Shown: positions 32,190 through 40,876 of the stretch, in pieces | Layout of the letters: the number at the start of each line of letters is the position of its first letter | How positions within the stretch are numbered: the stretch's first letter is position 1 | NCBI RefSeq assembly: GCF_012524205.1 | Contig: NZ_JABACI010000006.1 | Location: forward strand, 186,001 to 250,000 | From: Microbacterium salsuginis | Lineage (GTDB): Bacteria > Actinomycetota > Actinomycetes > Actinomycetales > Microbacteriaceae | Reading direction: 5' to 3' | DNA: 64,000 nt | Made by a program: the position numbers and the translations under genes | The notes under the pieces: model-generated | Seen by the model: only the letters and a program-made list of their open reading frames with translations | What the model was told of the DNA's origin: nothing | The model's database searches: none

Positions 32190-34276
32190 TGCCCATGTCA
32201 GATCACGCCCAGCCTGACCGGCTCTTCGACACGGTCCTGGTCGCCAACCGCGGAGAGATCGCGCGCCGGGTGATCCGTACGCTCCGTCGCCTCGGCATCC
32301 GTTCCGTCGCCGTCTACAGCGACGCCGACGCCGGCGCCCCGCACGTGCGCGAAGCCGATGTCGCCGTGCGCATCGGGCCCGCCCCAGCGACCGCCTCGTA
32401 TCTGGACGTCGACGCCGTCGTCGCGGCGGCGCGCGAGAGCGGCGCCGACGCGGTTCATCCCGGATACGGCTTCCTTTCGGAGAACGTGGCATTCGCACGC
32501 GCGTGCGCCGATGCCGGCATCGTCTTCATCGGTCCCGGAGAACGCGCTCTCGAGATCATGGGCGACAAGATCCGCGCGAAGGATCATGTCGCCGCGCACG
32601 ACGTGCCCACGGTGCCGGGGTTCAGCGCGGTCGGCATGACAGACGGAGAGATCGCGACCGCTGCCGAGGCCACCGGGTTCCCGCTGCTGGTCAAGCCGTC
32701 GGCGGGCGGCGGAGGCAAGGGCATGCAGATCGTACGCAGCGCCGCGGCACTGCCGGACGCCCTCGCCACGGCCCGGCGCGTGGCCGCGGCGGCCTTCGGC
32801 GATGACGCGCTGCTGCTGGAGCGGTTGATCGAGCGCCCGCGCCACATCGAGGTGCAGGTGCTCGCCGACGGCCACGGTCACGTGGTGCATCTCGGCGAGC
32901 GCGAGTGCACGCTGCAGCGCCGCCACCAGAAGGTGATCGAGGAGGCGCCGTCACCCGTCGTCGACGCCGTCACGCGTGAACGGCTGGGCGCGGCCGCGTG
33001 TGCGGCCGCAGCATCCGTCGACTATCGCGGGGCCGGCACCGTCGAGTTCCTCGTCGCCGCAAGCCGCCCGGACGAGTTCTTCTTCATCGAGATGAACACG
33101 CGCCTGCAGGTCGAGCACCCGGTGACCGAGCTGGTCGCGCGCGTCGCCGACGGCGAGAGCGTCGACCTCGTGGAACAGCAGCTGCGCATCGCGGCCGGAC
33201 GGGAGCTGCCGTTCACGCAGAATCAGGTCCGGCTGGAAGGACACGCCATCGAGGCTCGGGTGTACGCCGAGACTCCGGAGCGCGGTTTCCTTCCGGCGGC
33301 GGGGGAGGTCCTGGCCTGGCGCGCCGGGCCGGAGGCACGAACCGACTCCGCGGTCGAGACGGGGTCCGTTGTCACGAGCGACTACGACCCGATGATCGCG
33401 AAGGTGATCGCGCACGGGGCCGACCGGGAGCACGCGTTGGACCGTCTGGATGCGGCGCTCGCGGGCACCGTGCTGCTGGGAGTGGAGTCCAACATCGCGT
33501 TCCTGCGGGCCCTGCTCGCCGACCCCGCGGTTCGCGCCGGCGAGCTCGACACCGGTCTGATCGATCGGCTGCCGCCGTTCGAGGCACCCGCGCCGAGCGA
33601 GGACGCACTCGCCGCTGCGGCGGGCGCCCGTCCTGCCGCGACGCCCGGACAAGCGGGTTCCCGAGCCGGCGCGGCGTGGGATCCGCTCCCCGGATGGCGA
33701 CTGGGCGGACCCGCCGAACCTGCCACGGTGCTCCTCCTCGACGACGCCGACGCCCTGCTCGCGGTCCCGCTTCAGGTTTCGAATCGCGCACTTTTCACTT
33801 CTGAGGGCGAGATCGCTGCAAAGTGCGCGACTCGAAACGAAGGGGTGGCCGTCGCGGTCGACCGCGAGGGCGCCGTGTGGGTGCATGCCGAGGGTGCGAC
33901 GCACCGGCTGCGCCCGCTCACGCGGCGCGAGGCCTTGCACCGCCGGCTCGCGGCACGAGAGCGCGCCGCGGCCGCCACCCACCCCGAGCTGCGTGCGCCG
34001 ATGCCGGGCGCCGTCGTCGCCGTGCACGTGGCAGACGGCGACCGTGTCGCGGCCGGCGACAGGGTCGTCACGATCGAGGCGATGAAGATGGAGCACCCCG
34101 TGCTCGCGCCGCACGACGGCGTCGTCCGCGTGGACGTCGCACCCGGCGCACAAGTGCGACGCGATCAAGTGCTTGCACACGTCGCACCCGCCGCCGGGAC
34201 CGATCCGGGCGGCCATTCCCCCGCCGACCATGCCCCCGCGGACACCGCCCACGAGGCATCCGCCCCCACCTCCTGA
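32189..34276 (+). CDS. accA1: Methylcrotonyl-CoA carboxylase biotin carboxylase/carrier (alpha) subunit
   Basis: About 695 residues. Biotin carboxylase: VLVANRGEIARRVIRTLRRLG, HPGYGFLSENVAFA, the ATP loop GGGGKGMQIV, the ATP-grasp contacts EVQVLADGHGHVVHLGERECT, and IEMNTRLQVEHPVTE. The C-terminal carrier domain has the biotinylated Lys in EAMKMEHPV. A 63-base palindrome (33776-33838) adds 21 in-frame codons near residue 530, between the two domains. ATG 32189 (TGATG overlap with the beta subunit) or ATG 32195 could be the start. With accD1 it forms the alpha-beta carboxylase. Confidence 0.92.
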   Translation: MPMSDHAQPDRLFDTVLVANRGEIARRVIRTLRRLGIRSVAVYSDADAGAPHVREADVAVRIGPAPATASYLDVDAVVAAARESGADAVHPGYGFLSENVAFARACADAGIVFIGPGERALEIMGDKIRAKDHVAAHDVPTVPGFSAVGMTDGEIATAAEATGFPLLVKPSAGGGGKGMQIVRSAAALPDALATARRVAAAAFGDDALLLERLIERPRHIEVQVLADGHGHVVHLGERECTLQRRHQKVIEEAPSPVVDAVTRERLGAAACAAAASVDYRGAGTVEFLVAASRPDEFFFIEMNTRLQVEHPVTELVARVADGESVDLVEQQLRIAAGRELPFTQNQVRLEGHAIEARVYAETPERGFLPAAGEVLAWRAGPEARTDSAVETGSVVTSDYDPMIAKVIAHGADREHALDRLDAALAGTVLLGVESNIAFLRALLADPAVRAGELDTGLIDRLPPFEAPAPSEDALAAAAGARPAATPGQAGSRAGAAWDPLPGWRLGGPAEPATVLLLDDADALLAVPLQVSNRALFTSEGEIAAKCATRNEGVAVAVDREGAVWVHAEGATHRLRPLTRREALHRRLAARERAAAATHPELRAPMPGAVVAVHVADGDRVAAGDRVVTIEAMKMEHPVLAPHDGVVRVDVAPGAQVRRDQVLAHVAPAAGTDPGGHSPADHAPADTAHEASAPTS
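33776..33838. repeat. In-frame palindromic element within accA1
   Basis: Arms at 33776-33794 (GTTTCGAATCGCGCACTTT) and 33820-33838 (AAAGTGCGCGACTCGAAAC) pair at 18 of 19 positions around a 25-base loop. The unit is 63 bases, exactly 21 codons, and keeps the frame. Its head GGTTTCGA-TCGC (33775-33787) matches the head of the intergenic tandem repeat at 4562 in 12 of 13 bases. Confidence 0.85.
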
Positions 34277-34291
34277 CCCCTGAGGAGCATC

Positions 34292-35461
34292 ATGGACGAA
34301 TACGACCTGAACGACGACGAGCGCGAACTCGCCGGGATGGTGCGCGCGTTCGCCGACGAAGTCGTCGCGCCGCGCTCGTACGAGGCCGACCGAACGCACA
34401 CGCTGCCGATGGACGTCGTGGCGCAGATGGGCGAGCTCGGGCTGTTCGGCCTGCCGTTCCCTGAGGAGTACGGCGGCCAGGGCGGCGACTACTTCGCGCT
34501 GTGCCTGGCGATCGAGGCGCTGGGACGTGTCGACCAGTCGATCGCGATCACGCTCGAGGCGGGCGTGAGCCTGGGGGCGATGCCCGTCTTCCGCTTCGGC
34601 ACCGAGGAGCAGAAGCAGGAGCTGCTGCCGGATCTGCTCGCCGGACGCGCGCTCGCCGGCTTCGGCCTGACCGAGCCGGAGGCGGGATCGGATGCCGGAG
34701 CCACCCGTACCACCGCACGCCTGGTCGGTGGGGATTCAGGAGACGGCGGCGAATGGGTGATCAACGGCTCGAAGCAGTTCATCACCAACTCGGGCACGCC
34801 GATCACGCGGTTCGTCACCGTCACCGCCGTGACGGGTGAGAACGACGGGCGCAAGGAGATCTCGACGATCATCGTGCCCAACGGAACGCCGGGGTTCACC
34901 GTGGAGCCGGGGTACGACAAGGTCGGGTGGCGGGCCTCCGACACGCATCCGCTCACGTTCCTGGACGCACGCGTTCCCGCGGGCAACCTTCTCGGCGAGC
35001 GCGGCCGCGGGTTCGCGAGCTTCCTCCACATCCTCGACGAGGGACGCATCGCGATCGCGGCGCTGTCGACGGGCGCCGCGGAGGGCTGCCTCGAAGCGGC
35101 GGTCGACTACGCGGCGAAGCGGACCGTGTTCGGCGAGGCGCTCGCCACGCGCCAGGGCATCCAGTTCCTGCTCGCCCGCATGAAGCAGCGGGTGCACGTC
35201 TCGCGTCTCGCGTGGCATCACGCCGCCCGGCTGCGTGATGCCGGCAAGCCGTTCAAGACCGCCGCCGCGATCGCGAAGCTCACCGCGAGCGACGCGGCGA
35301 TGGACAACGCCCGTGATGCCACCCAGGTGTTCGGCGGCAACGGCTTCATGAACGAATACTCCGTCGCGCGTCATTACCGGGACTCGAAGATCCTCGAGAT
35401 CGGCGAAGGCACGAGTGAGGTGCAGCTGCTGGTCATCGCCCGGGCACTCGGGATCGCGTGA
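34292..35461 (+). CDS. fadE19: Isovaleryl-CoA dehydrogenase-like acyl-CoA dehydrogenase
   Basis: 389 residues. FAD/substrate motifs: GFGLTEPEAGSDAGATRTTA, ITNSGTPITRF, the middle domain GWRASDTHPLTFLDARVPAGN, and the C-terminal helices with QVFGGNGFMNEYSVARHYRDSK and EIGEGTSEVQ, where a Glu is the probable catalytic base. Oxidises isovaleryl-CoA to methylcrotonyl-CoA using FAD, passing electrons to ETF. GAGGAG lies 7 bases before the ATG. It is third in the leucine operon and resembles Mycobacterium FadE19. Confidence 0.9.
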   Translation: MDEYDLNDDERELAGMVRAFADEVVAPRSYEADRTHTLPMDVVAQMGELGLFGLPFPEEYGGQGGDYFALCLAIEALGRVDQSIAITLEAGVSLGAMPVFRFGTEEQKQELLPDLLAGRALAGFGLTEPEAGSDAGATRTTARLVGGDSGDGGEWVINGSKQFITNSGTPITRFVTVTAVTGENDGRKEISTIIVPNGTPGFTVEPGYDKVGWRASDTHPLTFLDARVPAGNLLGERGRGFASFLHILDEGRIAIAALSTGAAEGCLEAAVDYAAKRTVFGEALATRQGIQFLLARMKQRVHVSRLAWHHAARLRDAGKPFKTAAAIAKLTASDAAMDNARDATQVFGGNGFMNEYSVARHYRDSKILEIGEGTSEVQLLVIARALGIA

Positions 35462-35468
35462 GGGTAGC

Positions 35469-35990
35469 GTGGCGACGGTGAGCGACGACAACAGTGCGGG
35501 CGAGAGCCCCGCGATCGTGCAACGAGGCCTGTACTACGACGAGCTCGAGATCGGCGCGCGCTATCAGCACCGTCCCGGCCGCACCGCGACCGAGGCCGAC
35601 AACGTGCTGTTCTCGTCGCTCACGATGAACACGCAGGCGCTCCATCTGGATGCGGCGTTCTCGGCGACGCAGCCGTTCGGCGAGCGCCTCATGAACTCGA
35701 TGTGGACGCTCGCGACGATGGTCGGGGCATCCGTCTCGCAGATCACCCAGGGCACGCTCGTCGCGCAGCTCGGCCTGTCCGACATCTCGTTCCCCGCGCC
35801 GCTGCTGCACGGCGACACCCTCTACACCGAGACGGAGGTCGTCGACAAGCGGCTCTCGGCCTCTCGCCCGGGTCAGGGGATCGTGACGCTGCGCCACACC
35901 GGGCGCAACCAGCGCGGCGAGACCGTCGCGGTCGCGACCCGCATCGCGCTCATGTGGTGCGCGCCGGGCGGAGAAGAGGGCCCGGCATGA
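35469..35990 (+). CDS. MaoC-type dehydratase (probable methylglutaconyl-CoA hydratase)
   Basis: 173 residues with a hot-dog fold of the MaoC family: EIGARYQHRPGRTATEADNV contains the typical hydratase segment, followed by LMNSMWTLATMVGASVSQITQGTLV and LLHGDTLYTETEVVDKR. In M. tuberculosis the corresponding gene (Rv2499c) lies between fadE19 and citE and is thought to hydrate methylglutaconyl-CoA. GTG 35469 has GAGGG 4 bases upstream. Ends with an ATGA overlap with the next gene. Confidence 0.85.
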   Translation: MATVSDDNSAGESPAIVQRGLYYDELEIGARYQHRPGRTATEADNVLFSSLTMNTQALHLDAAFSATQPFGERLMNSMWTLATMVGASVSQITQGTLVAQLGLSDISFPAPLLHGDTLYTETEVVDKRLSASRPGQGIVTLRHTGRNQRGETVAVATRIALMWCAPGGEEGPA

Positions 35991-36796
35991 CCTTCGACAT
36001 CGGACCCTCGCTGCTGTTCTGCCCCGCAGACCGCCCCGAGCGGTACCGCAAGGCGTTCGATCGCGCCGACGCAGTGATCCTCGACCTCGAAGACGCCGTC
36101 GCGCCCGGCGACATGACCGCCGCGCGGGGCCATCTGATCGAGTCCGAGCTCGATCCGGCGCGCGTGATCGTGCGGGTCAATCCCGCCGACTCCGATGCGT
36201 TCGTCGCCGATCTCGCGACGCTCTCGCAGACCGACTACCGCCGCATCATGCTGGCCAAGGCCGAGTCGCCCAAGCGAGTGGCACGGATCGATCAGCGCTT
36301 CGAGGTGATCGCGCTGTGTGAGACGGCGAAGGGTGTCGCGCAGGCCGACCGTCTGTCGGCGCTCGACAACGTCATCGCATTGATGTGGGGCGCCGAGGAC
36401 CTCGTCGCCAGCCTCGGCGGCACATCGAGCCGCAAGGCGAACGGACGTTACCGCGACATCGCCCGCTATGCCCGCTCCCGGGTGCTGCTCGCCGCGGGCG
36501 CACGCGGCAAGGCGGCCATCGACGCGGTGCATCTCGACATCGACGACGTGAAGGGCTTGGCCACCGAGGCGGCGGATGCCGCGGCATCCGGATTCTCGGC
36601 GACCGCCTGCATCCACCCGAGCCAGGTGGCCGTCATCCGCGACGCGTATCGCCCCGACGACGCCTCGGTCGCGTGGGCGCGCAATGTGCTGGCGGCTGCC
36701 GAGGGCGAGCGCGGGGTGTTCTCGTTCGAGGGGCGCATGGTCGACGAACCGGTGCTGCGCCACGCGCGGAGCGTGCTCGAGCGCGCCGGGCGCTGA
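35987..36796 (+). CDS. CitE-like HpcH/HpaI family CoA-ester lyase
   Basis: 269 residues. TIM-barrel lyase with SLLFCPADRPERYRKAF, the metal-binding motif VILDLEDAVAP, RVNPADSDAF, CETAKGV and WGAEDLVASLGG (metal-binding Glu/Asp), and the lid-like C-terminus. The M. tuberculosis relative Rv2498c is a 3-hydroxyacyl-CoA lyase that cleaves HMG-CoA of the opposite stereochemistry, so in this operon it most likely performs the final step (to acetyl-CoA and acetoacetate). It overlaps the MaoC gene by 4 bases and is the last gene of the operon. Confidence 0.85.
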   Translation: MTFDIGPSLLFCPADRPERYRKAFDRADAVILDLEDAVAPGDMTAARGHLIESELDPARVIVRVNPADSDAFVADLATLSQTDYRRIMLAKAESPKRVARIDQRFEVIALCETAKGVAQADRLSALDNVIALMWGAEDLVASLGGTSSRKANGRYRDIARYARSRVLLAAGARGKAAIDAVHLDIDDVKGLATEAADAAASGFSATACIHPSQVAVIRDAYRPDDASVAWARNVLAAAEGERGVFSFEGRMVDEPVLRHARSVLERAGR

Positions 36797-36801
36797 CGGC
36801 G

Positions 36802-37404
36802 CTAGGCGACCAGTCCCGCGTACGCGACGAGCCGCAGATGGTCGCGCTCGTAGAAGAAGTCGTGCGCCGACCCGTTCGCCAGCCGCTCGCCCACGGGCGG
36901 CAGCTCGCCCGCTGTGGCGTGCCGCATGATCTCGCGGATGAAGGCGCCGTGGCTGACCACGATGAGGGTGGATGCCCGCGGCGCTGTCGCCCGGCGGTGG
37001 TCGCGCACGACGCGCCCGAGTGCGGCGATACCGCGTCGGCGCAGTTGCGGCCACGGCTCGGCGCCCGGCACCTCGGCGGAGTGCCAGTCGCCCCAGCGGC
37101 GACGGAACTCGTCGACGTCGAGGCCTTCCGCCTCGCCGTACGAGCGCTCACGCAGGCCGCGATACGTGCGAGGAGCCTCGAGGTCCAGGTCACCGGCGAT
37201 GATCTCCGCCGTCTCGCGAGCGCGCGCCAGGTCGCTGGAGGCGATGGTCACGCCGGCCAGATCGAGGCGCTCACGCAGCGCGGAGGCGGCCTCATGAGCC
37301 TGAGCGCGTCCGGTGTCGTTGAGGGGGATGTCGGTCGCGCCCTGGATGCGCCGATCGCGATTCCAGTCGGTCTCGCCGTGGCGGATCAGGATGAGCGCGG
37401 TCAC
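36802..37404 (-). CDS. Histidine phosphatase family protein (phosphoglycerate mutase-like)
   Basis: 200 residues. The RHG motif (LIRHGETDWNRDRRIQGATD) is at residues 6-25; the second His is in VVSHGAFIREIMRH. SSDLARARETAEII and ERSYGEAEGL are further family marks. It dephosphorylates small molecules, substrate unknown. The GTG start has a TAGGCT -10 box 6 bases upstream. It is convergent with the leucine operon, 5 bases from it. Confidence 0.9.
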   Translation of the reverse strand: MTALILIRHGETDWNRDRRIQGATDIPLNDTGRAQAHEAASALRERLDLAGVTIASSDLARARETAEIIAGDLDLEAPRTYRGLRERSYGEAEGLDVDEFRRRWGDWHSAEVPGAEPWPQLRRRGIAALGRVVRDHRRATAPRASTLIVVSHGAFIREIMRHATAGELPPVGERLANGSAHDFFYERDHLRLVAYAGLVA

Positions 37405-37410
37405 TCCACG

Positions 37411-37416
37411 AGCCTA
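37411..37416 (-). promoter_or_regulatory. -10 box TAGGCT of the histidine phosphatase (leaderless)
   Basis: On the minus strand TAGGCT, CGTGGA, then GTG 37404: a 6-base spacing. Confidence 0.5.
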
Positions 37417-37441
37417 CCCGCGCGCGCCAGCCGGTCGGCGG

Positions 37442-38299
37442 TCAGGCCGACGGCGGAAGGGCGGATGCCAGGGCGCTGAGCACTTCGCTGGTGCCGGCGT
37501 CGATCTTCACGGTGGCGCGCGCATCCGCTCGGGTCATACCCCGGTTCACGATGACGACCGGCAGCTTGCGGCGCCGCGCCCGCTCGAGCAGCCGGATGCC
37601 GGAGTTGACGACGAGCGACGACCCGGCGATCACGAGACCCTCGCTGGTGTGCACGAGCTGCTCGGCCTCGCGGAACTTGCCGGCCGGAATGAACTCACCG
37701 AAGAAGACGACGTCGGGCTTGAGCATCCCGCCGCAGACGCTGCAGTCGGGGATGCGGAAGCCGTCGGTGCTCTCGGGCAGGACGTCGCCGTCGGGACCGA
37801 GCGGCACGTTCTCGGGGATGAGGATCCACGGGTTGTCGGCCTCGACGCGGGCCGCGAGATCGCGGCGGTCGAACACCTGGCCGCAGTGAGTGCAGAAGAC
37901 GCGGCGCATCGTGCCGTGCAGCTCCACCACGCGTCGGCTGCCGGCGCGCACGTGCAGCCCGTCCACGTTCTGCGTGACCACACCCGTCGCGACGCCGGCC
38001 GCCTCGAGATCGGCGATCGCGCGATGGCCGGCGTTGGGCTCGGCGGCGGCGAAGGCGCGCCAGCCGAGGTGGCTGCCGACCCAGTAGCGGCGTCGGGCGG
38101 CCTCGTTCGTGAGGAACTGCTCCACCGTCATCGGGGTGCGCCGGGGCGCGCCGTTGCCGCGATAGTCGGGGATGCCGGAGTCGGTCGAGACGCCGGCGCC
38201 GGTGAGCAGCGCGATGCGGCGACCGGCGAGGGCGGCCACAGCCGCTGCGACGGCATCCGTCGTCGCGGCGTCGAAATCCGTGCCGATCGTCGTGGTCAC
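37442..38299 (-). CDS. NAD-dependent protein deacylase, SIR2 family
   Basis: 285 residues. NAD site LLTGAGVSTDSGIPDYRG, TQNVDGLH, catalytic His in VVELHGTMRR, two zinc-binding pairs CTHC and CSVC, and AGSSLVVNSG. Sirtuins remove acyl groups from protein lysines using NAD; the nearby acyl-CoA pathway makes a role in acyl-protein turnover plausible but unproven. GTG start with a GGGGG site upstream. Confidence 0.93.
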   Translation of the reverse strand: MTTTIGTDFDAATTDAVAAAVAALAGRRIALLTGAGVSTDSGIPDYRGNGAPRRTPMTVEQFLTNEAARRRYWVGSHLGWRAFAAAEPNAGHRAIADLEAAGVATGVVTQNVDGLHVRAGSRRVVELHGTMRRVFCTHCGQVFDRRDLAARVEADNPWILIPENVPLGPDGDVLPESTDGFRIPDCSVCGGMLKPDVVFFGEFIPAGKFREAEQLVHTSEGLVIAGSSLVVNSGIRLLERARRRKLPVVIVNRGMTRADARATVKIDAGTSEVLSALASALPPSA

Positions 38300-38371
38300 A
38301 CGTCACCCCCTCGAGTCGAGTGTAGGCGGCGTGGTTTTCGGGCAGGTTACGGACTCTGCGAGAGTGGTCGG

Positions 38372-39175
38372 GTGAGCATCGAGCGGGTCGATTCGGCGTC
38401 GGACGACCGATTGGCCGACTACCGCGACCTGACCGACGTCGCGCTGCGCCGGGTCCTCGAACCCGAGGGCGGCCTGTACATCGCAGAGTCCGCGAAGGTG
38501 ATCGCGCGGGCGATCGCCGCCGGTCACCGCCCCCGGTCGGTGCTGGTGCAGGAGAAATGGCTGGACGAGATCCGGATGCTGGTGGCAGATCCCGCCGTGC
38601 CGGTCTTCGTCGTGACACCCGATGTGGCCGAAAGTCTGACCGGATACGCCGTGCACCGGGGCGCCCTCGCGTCGATGCATCGACCACAGCTGCCGTCGGT
38701 GGCCGACGTGGTCGCGGACGCGCGTCTGGTCGTCGTGCTGGAGGACATCGTCGATCACACCAATGTCGGAGCCATCTTCCGTGCGGCCGCTGGCCTGGGG
38801 GCCGATGCCGTGCTCGTGAGCCCGCGCTGCGCCGATCCGCTCTACCGTCGCAGCGTGCGGGTGAGCATGGGCACCGTGTTCCAGGTTCCATGGACGCGCC
38901 TGCCCGAGTGGGGCACGGCGCGGACGGAGCTTCATGACGCCGGGTTCCATCTGGCCGCGCTCGCGCTCAGCGACGACGCCGTCTCTCTCGACACCTTCGA
39001 CGCGACGAGACCGGAGCGCGTGGCGCTGCTGCTCGGCGCCGAGGGGGACGGTCTCAGCCGTGCGGCGCTCGCTGCCGCCGACACGGTCGTCACGATCCCG
39101 ATGGCCGGGGGAGTGGATTCGCTCAATGTCGCCGCTGCGAGCGCTGTCGCGCTGTGGCAGCTGCGCGCCCGCTGA
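38372..39175 (+). CDS. TrmH family (SpoU) RNA 2'-O-methyltransferase
   Basis: 267 residues. N-terminal substrate domain (GLYIAESAKVIARAIAAGH) and C-terminal SPOUT knot with EDIVDHTNVGAIFRAAAGLG (motif 1), LLLGAEGDGLS (motif 2), and PMAGGVDSLNVAAASAVALW (motif 3). It methylates a ribose 2'-OH in tRNA or rRNA. GTG 38372 follows the near-match box GAGAGT by 6 bases. Confidence 0.9.
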   Translation: MSIERVDSASDDRLADYRDLTDVALRRVLEPEGGLYIAESAKVIARAIAAGHRPRSVLVQEKWLDEIRMLVADPAVPVFVVTPDVAESLTGYAVHRGALASMHRPQLPSVADVVADARLVVVLEDIVDHTNVGAIFRAAAGLGADAVLVSPRCADPLYRRSVRVSMGTVFQVPWTRLPEWGTARTELHDAGFHLAALALSDDAVSLDTFDATRPERVALLLGAEGDGLSRAALAAADTVVTIPMAGGVDSLNVAAASAVALWQLRAR

Positions 39176-39206
39176 CTCCCGACCATCAGGCTGACCCGGA
39201 CGGCGA

Positions 39207-39896
39207 TCAGGCGCCGGGGCGCACCGTGAGCTCCGTCAGCTCGGCGTCCGGAGGCAGGTCGAGGGCGGCGAGGATCGTGGTCGCGACGGAGGCGGGGTCG
39301 ATCCAGCGCGAAGCGTCATAGGCGGCGCCTTCCTGCTGATGCACCTTCTCCTGCATCGGCGTCGCGGTGCGGCCGGGGTAGACCGTGGTCACCCGGAGTC
39401 CATGAGGTCGTTCCTCCTGGCGCAGTGCGTCGGCGATGGCTCGCACGGCGAACTTGCTCGCACCGTAGGGACCCCAATCCGGGTGGACCCGCAGGCCGGC
39501 GCCCGAGTTCACGAACACGATGTGGCCGCGGGCGGCTCGGAGGGCGGGCAGCATCAGCCGGGTCAGCTCGGCGGGGGCGACGGCGTTCACGTCGAGCTGG
39601 TTCTGCCAGGTGGCGACGGAGGTCTCGGCGACCGGGCCCAGCTCGACGATGCCCGCGACGTGGACGAGCGAGTCCAGCCGGGACGGCAGCTCCTGATGGC
39701 CGAACGCCCAGGACAGTCGTGCAGGCGCGGCGAGGTCTCCCACGAGCGTCCGTGCGCCGCTGAACCGCTCACGCAGCTGCGACGCCCTGCCCGCGTCGCG
39801 TGCGAGCAGCCACAGCTCATCGCCTCGTGCGGCGAGCTTCTCAGTCAGAGCGGCGCCGATTCCCGAGCCGGCTCCTGTGATGAGGTGCGTCGCCAC
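39207..39896 (-). CDS. Short-chain dehydrogenase/reductase
   Basis: 229 residues. NAD(P) motif TGAGSGIG at residues 7-14, HVAG, catalytic Ser in VNSGAG and YGASK. Classical SDR reductase; substrate unknown. Unusually short C-terminus, ending just after ELTVRPGA. It lies 3 bases after the SGNH gene in the same direction, so the two are probably one transcript. Confidence 0.85.
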   Translation of the reverse strand: MATHLITGAGSGIGAALTEKLAARGDELWLLARDAGRASQLRERFSGARTLVGDLAAPARLSWAFGHQELPSRLDSLVHVAGIVELGPVAETSVATWQNQLDVNAVAPAELTRLMLPALRAARGHIVFVNSGAGLRVHPDWGPYGASKFAVRAIADALRQEERPHGLRVTTVYPGRTATPMQEKVHQQEGAAYDASRWIDPASVATTILAALDLPPDAELTELTVRPGA

Positions 39897-39899
39897 GGC

Positions 39900-40769
39900 T
39901 CAGGCACCGTCCTCGGCGGGCACCGCGTCGTCGAGGTCGACGCCGGGGGGCACGGCCAGCCTGACCGGGGCCGGGTCGGGACGCTTCGCCGAGACCGTGT
40001 CTCCCGAGGACTGATGCCGCAGGCGCCGCAGCACCCAGGGCACGAGGTGCTCGCGTGCCCACACGAGGTCGTTCGCGCGGGCTTCGCGCCACGTGCGGAA
40101 GGGGATGGGGTCGGGCTGCATCGGCTGCAGGTCGTTGCGGACGTTCAGCGCGCGCAGCACCATGCGCGCGACCTCGTGGTGCCCGAGGGTGTTGTAGTGC
40201 AGGCGGTCGTCGTCGAAGAAGCGCATGTCCTGCACCTCCTTGAGGGCCCACTGGTCGGCGACGATGCAGTCGTGCCGGTCGGCGATCGCCCGGATGTTCT
40301 CGTTGTAGATCGCGACCTTGCCCCGGATGCCGCGGAAGACGGGCGTGAAAGCCGTGTCGATGCCGGTGAACACCACGACGGTGGCGCCCCCCTGCGACAG
40401 GCGCACCACCGCGTCCTCGAACAGCTGGGCCACGGCGTCCGGATCCGAGCCGGGGCGGATGACGTCGTTTCCGCCGGCCGAGAAGGTGACGAGGTCGGGC
40501 TTGAGCGCGATCGCCGGCTCGACCTGCTGAGCCACGATCTGGCCGATGAGGCGGCCGCGGACCGCCAGGTTGGCATAGGCGAAGTCCTCGACCTGCTGCG
40601 ACAGCACTTCGGCCACGCGATCGGCCCAGCCCCGCAATCCGTTGGGTGCCGTGGGATCGGGGTCGCCCACGCCCTCGGTGAACGAGTCCCCGATGGCGAC
40701 GTAGCGCCGCCACGGGTGCGGGCCGGCGTTGGGGACGTACGGGGTGCGGTGATCTTCGCTGCTGCGCAT
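39900..40769 (-). CDS. SGNH/GDSL hydrolase
   Basis: 289 residues. Block I GDSFTEG (nucleophile Ser), block II NLAVRG, block III GGNDV, and block V DRLHYNTLGHHEVA with Asp and His. These are esterases or lipases. No signal peptide is seen, so it is probably cytosolic. ATG 40769 is chosen since GAGGAAG lies 6 bases upstream, whereas ATG 40775 would touch it. Confidence 0.88.
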   Translation of the reverse strand: MRSSEDHRTPYVPNAGPHPWRRYVAIGDSFTEGVGDPDPTAPNGLRGWADRVAEVLSQQVEDFAYANLAVRGRLIGQIVAQQVEPAIALKPDLVTFSAGGNDVIRPGSDPDAVAQLFEDAVVRLSQGGATVVVFTGIDTAFTPVFRGIRGKVAIYNENIRAIADRHDCIVADQWALKEVQDMRFFDDDRLHYNTLGHHEVARMVLRALNVRNDLQPMQPDPIPFRTWREARANDLVWAREHLVPWVLRRLRHQSSGDTVSAKRPDPAPVRLAVPPGVDLDDAVPAEDGA

Positions 40770-40876
40770 CGGCATCTTCCTCGGCTCGTGACCGATGCCC
40801 AGGGTATCGCGGGCCGCATGTCGCCCGGTTCGTTTATCGTGGTGACTCGTTGTCCACGGGGGAGGTGTGCATTTCG

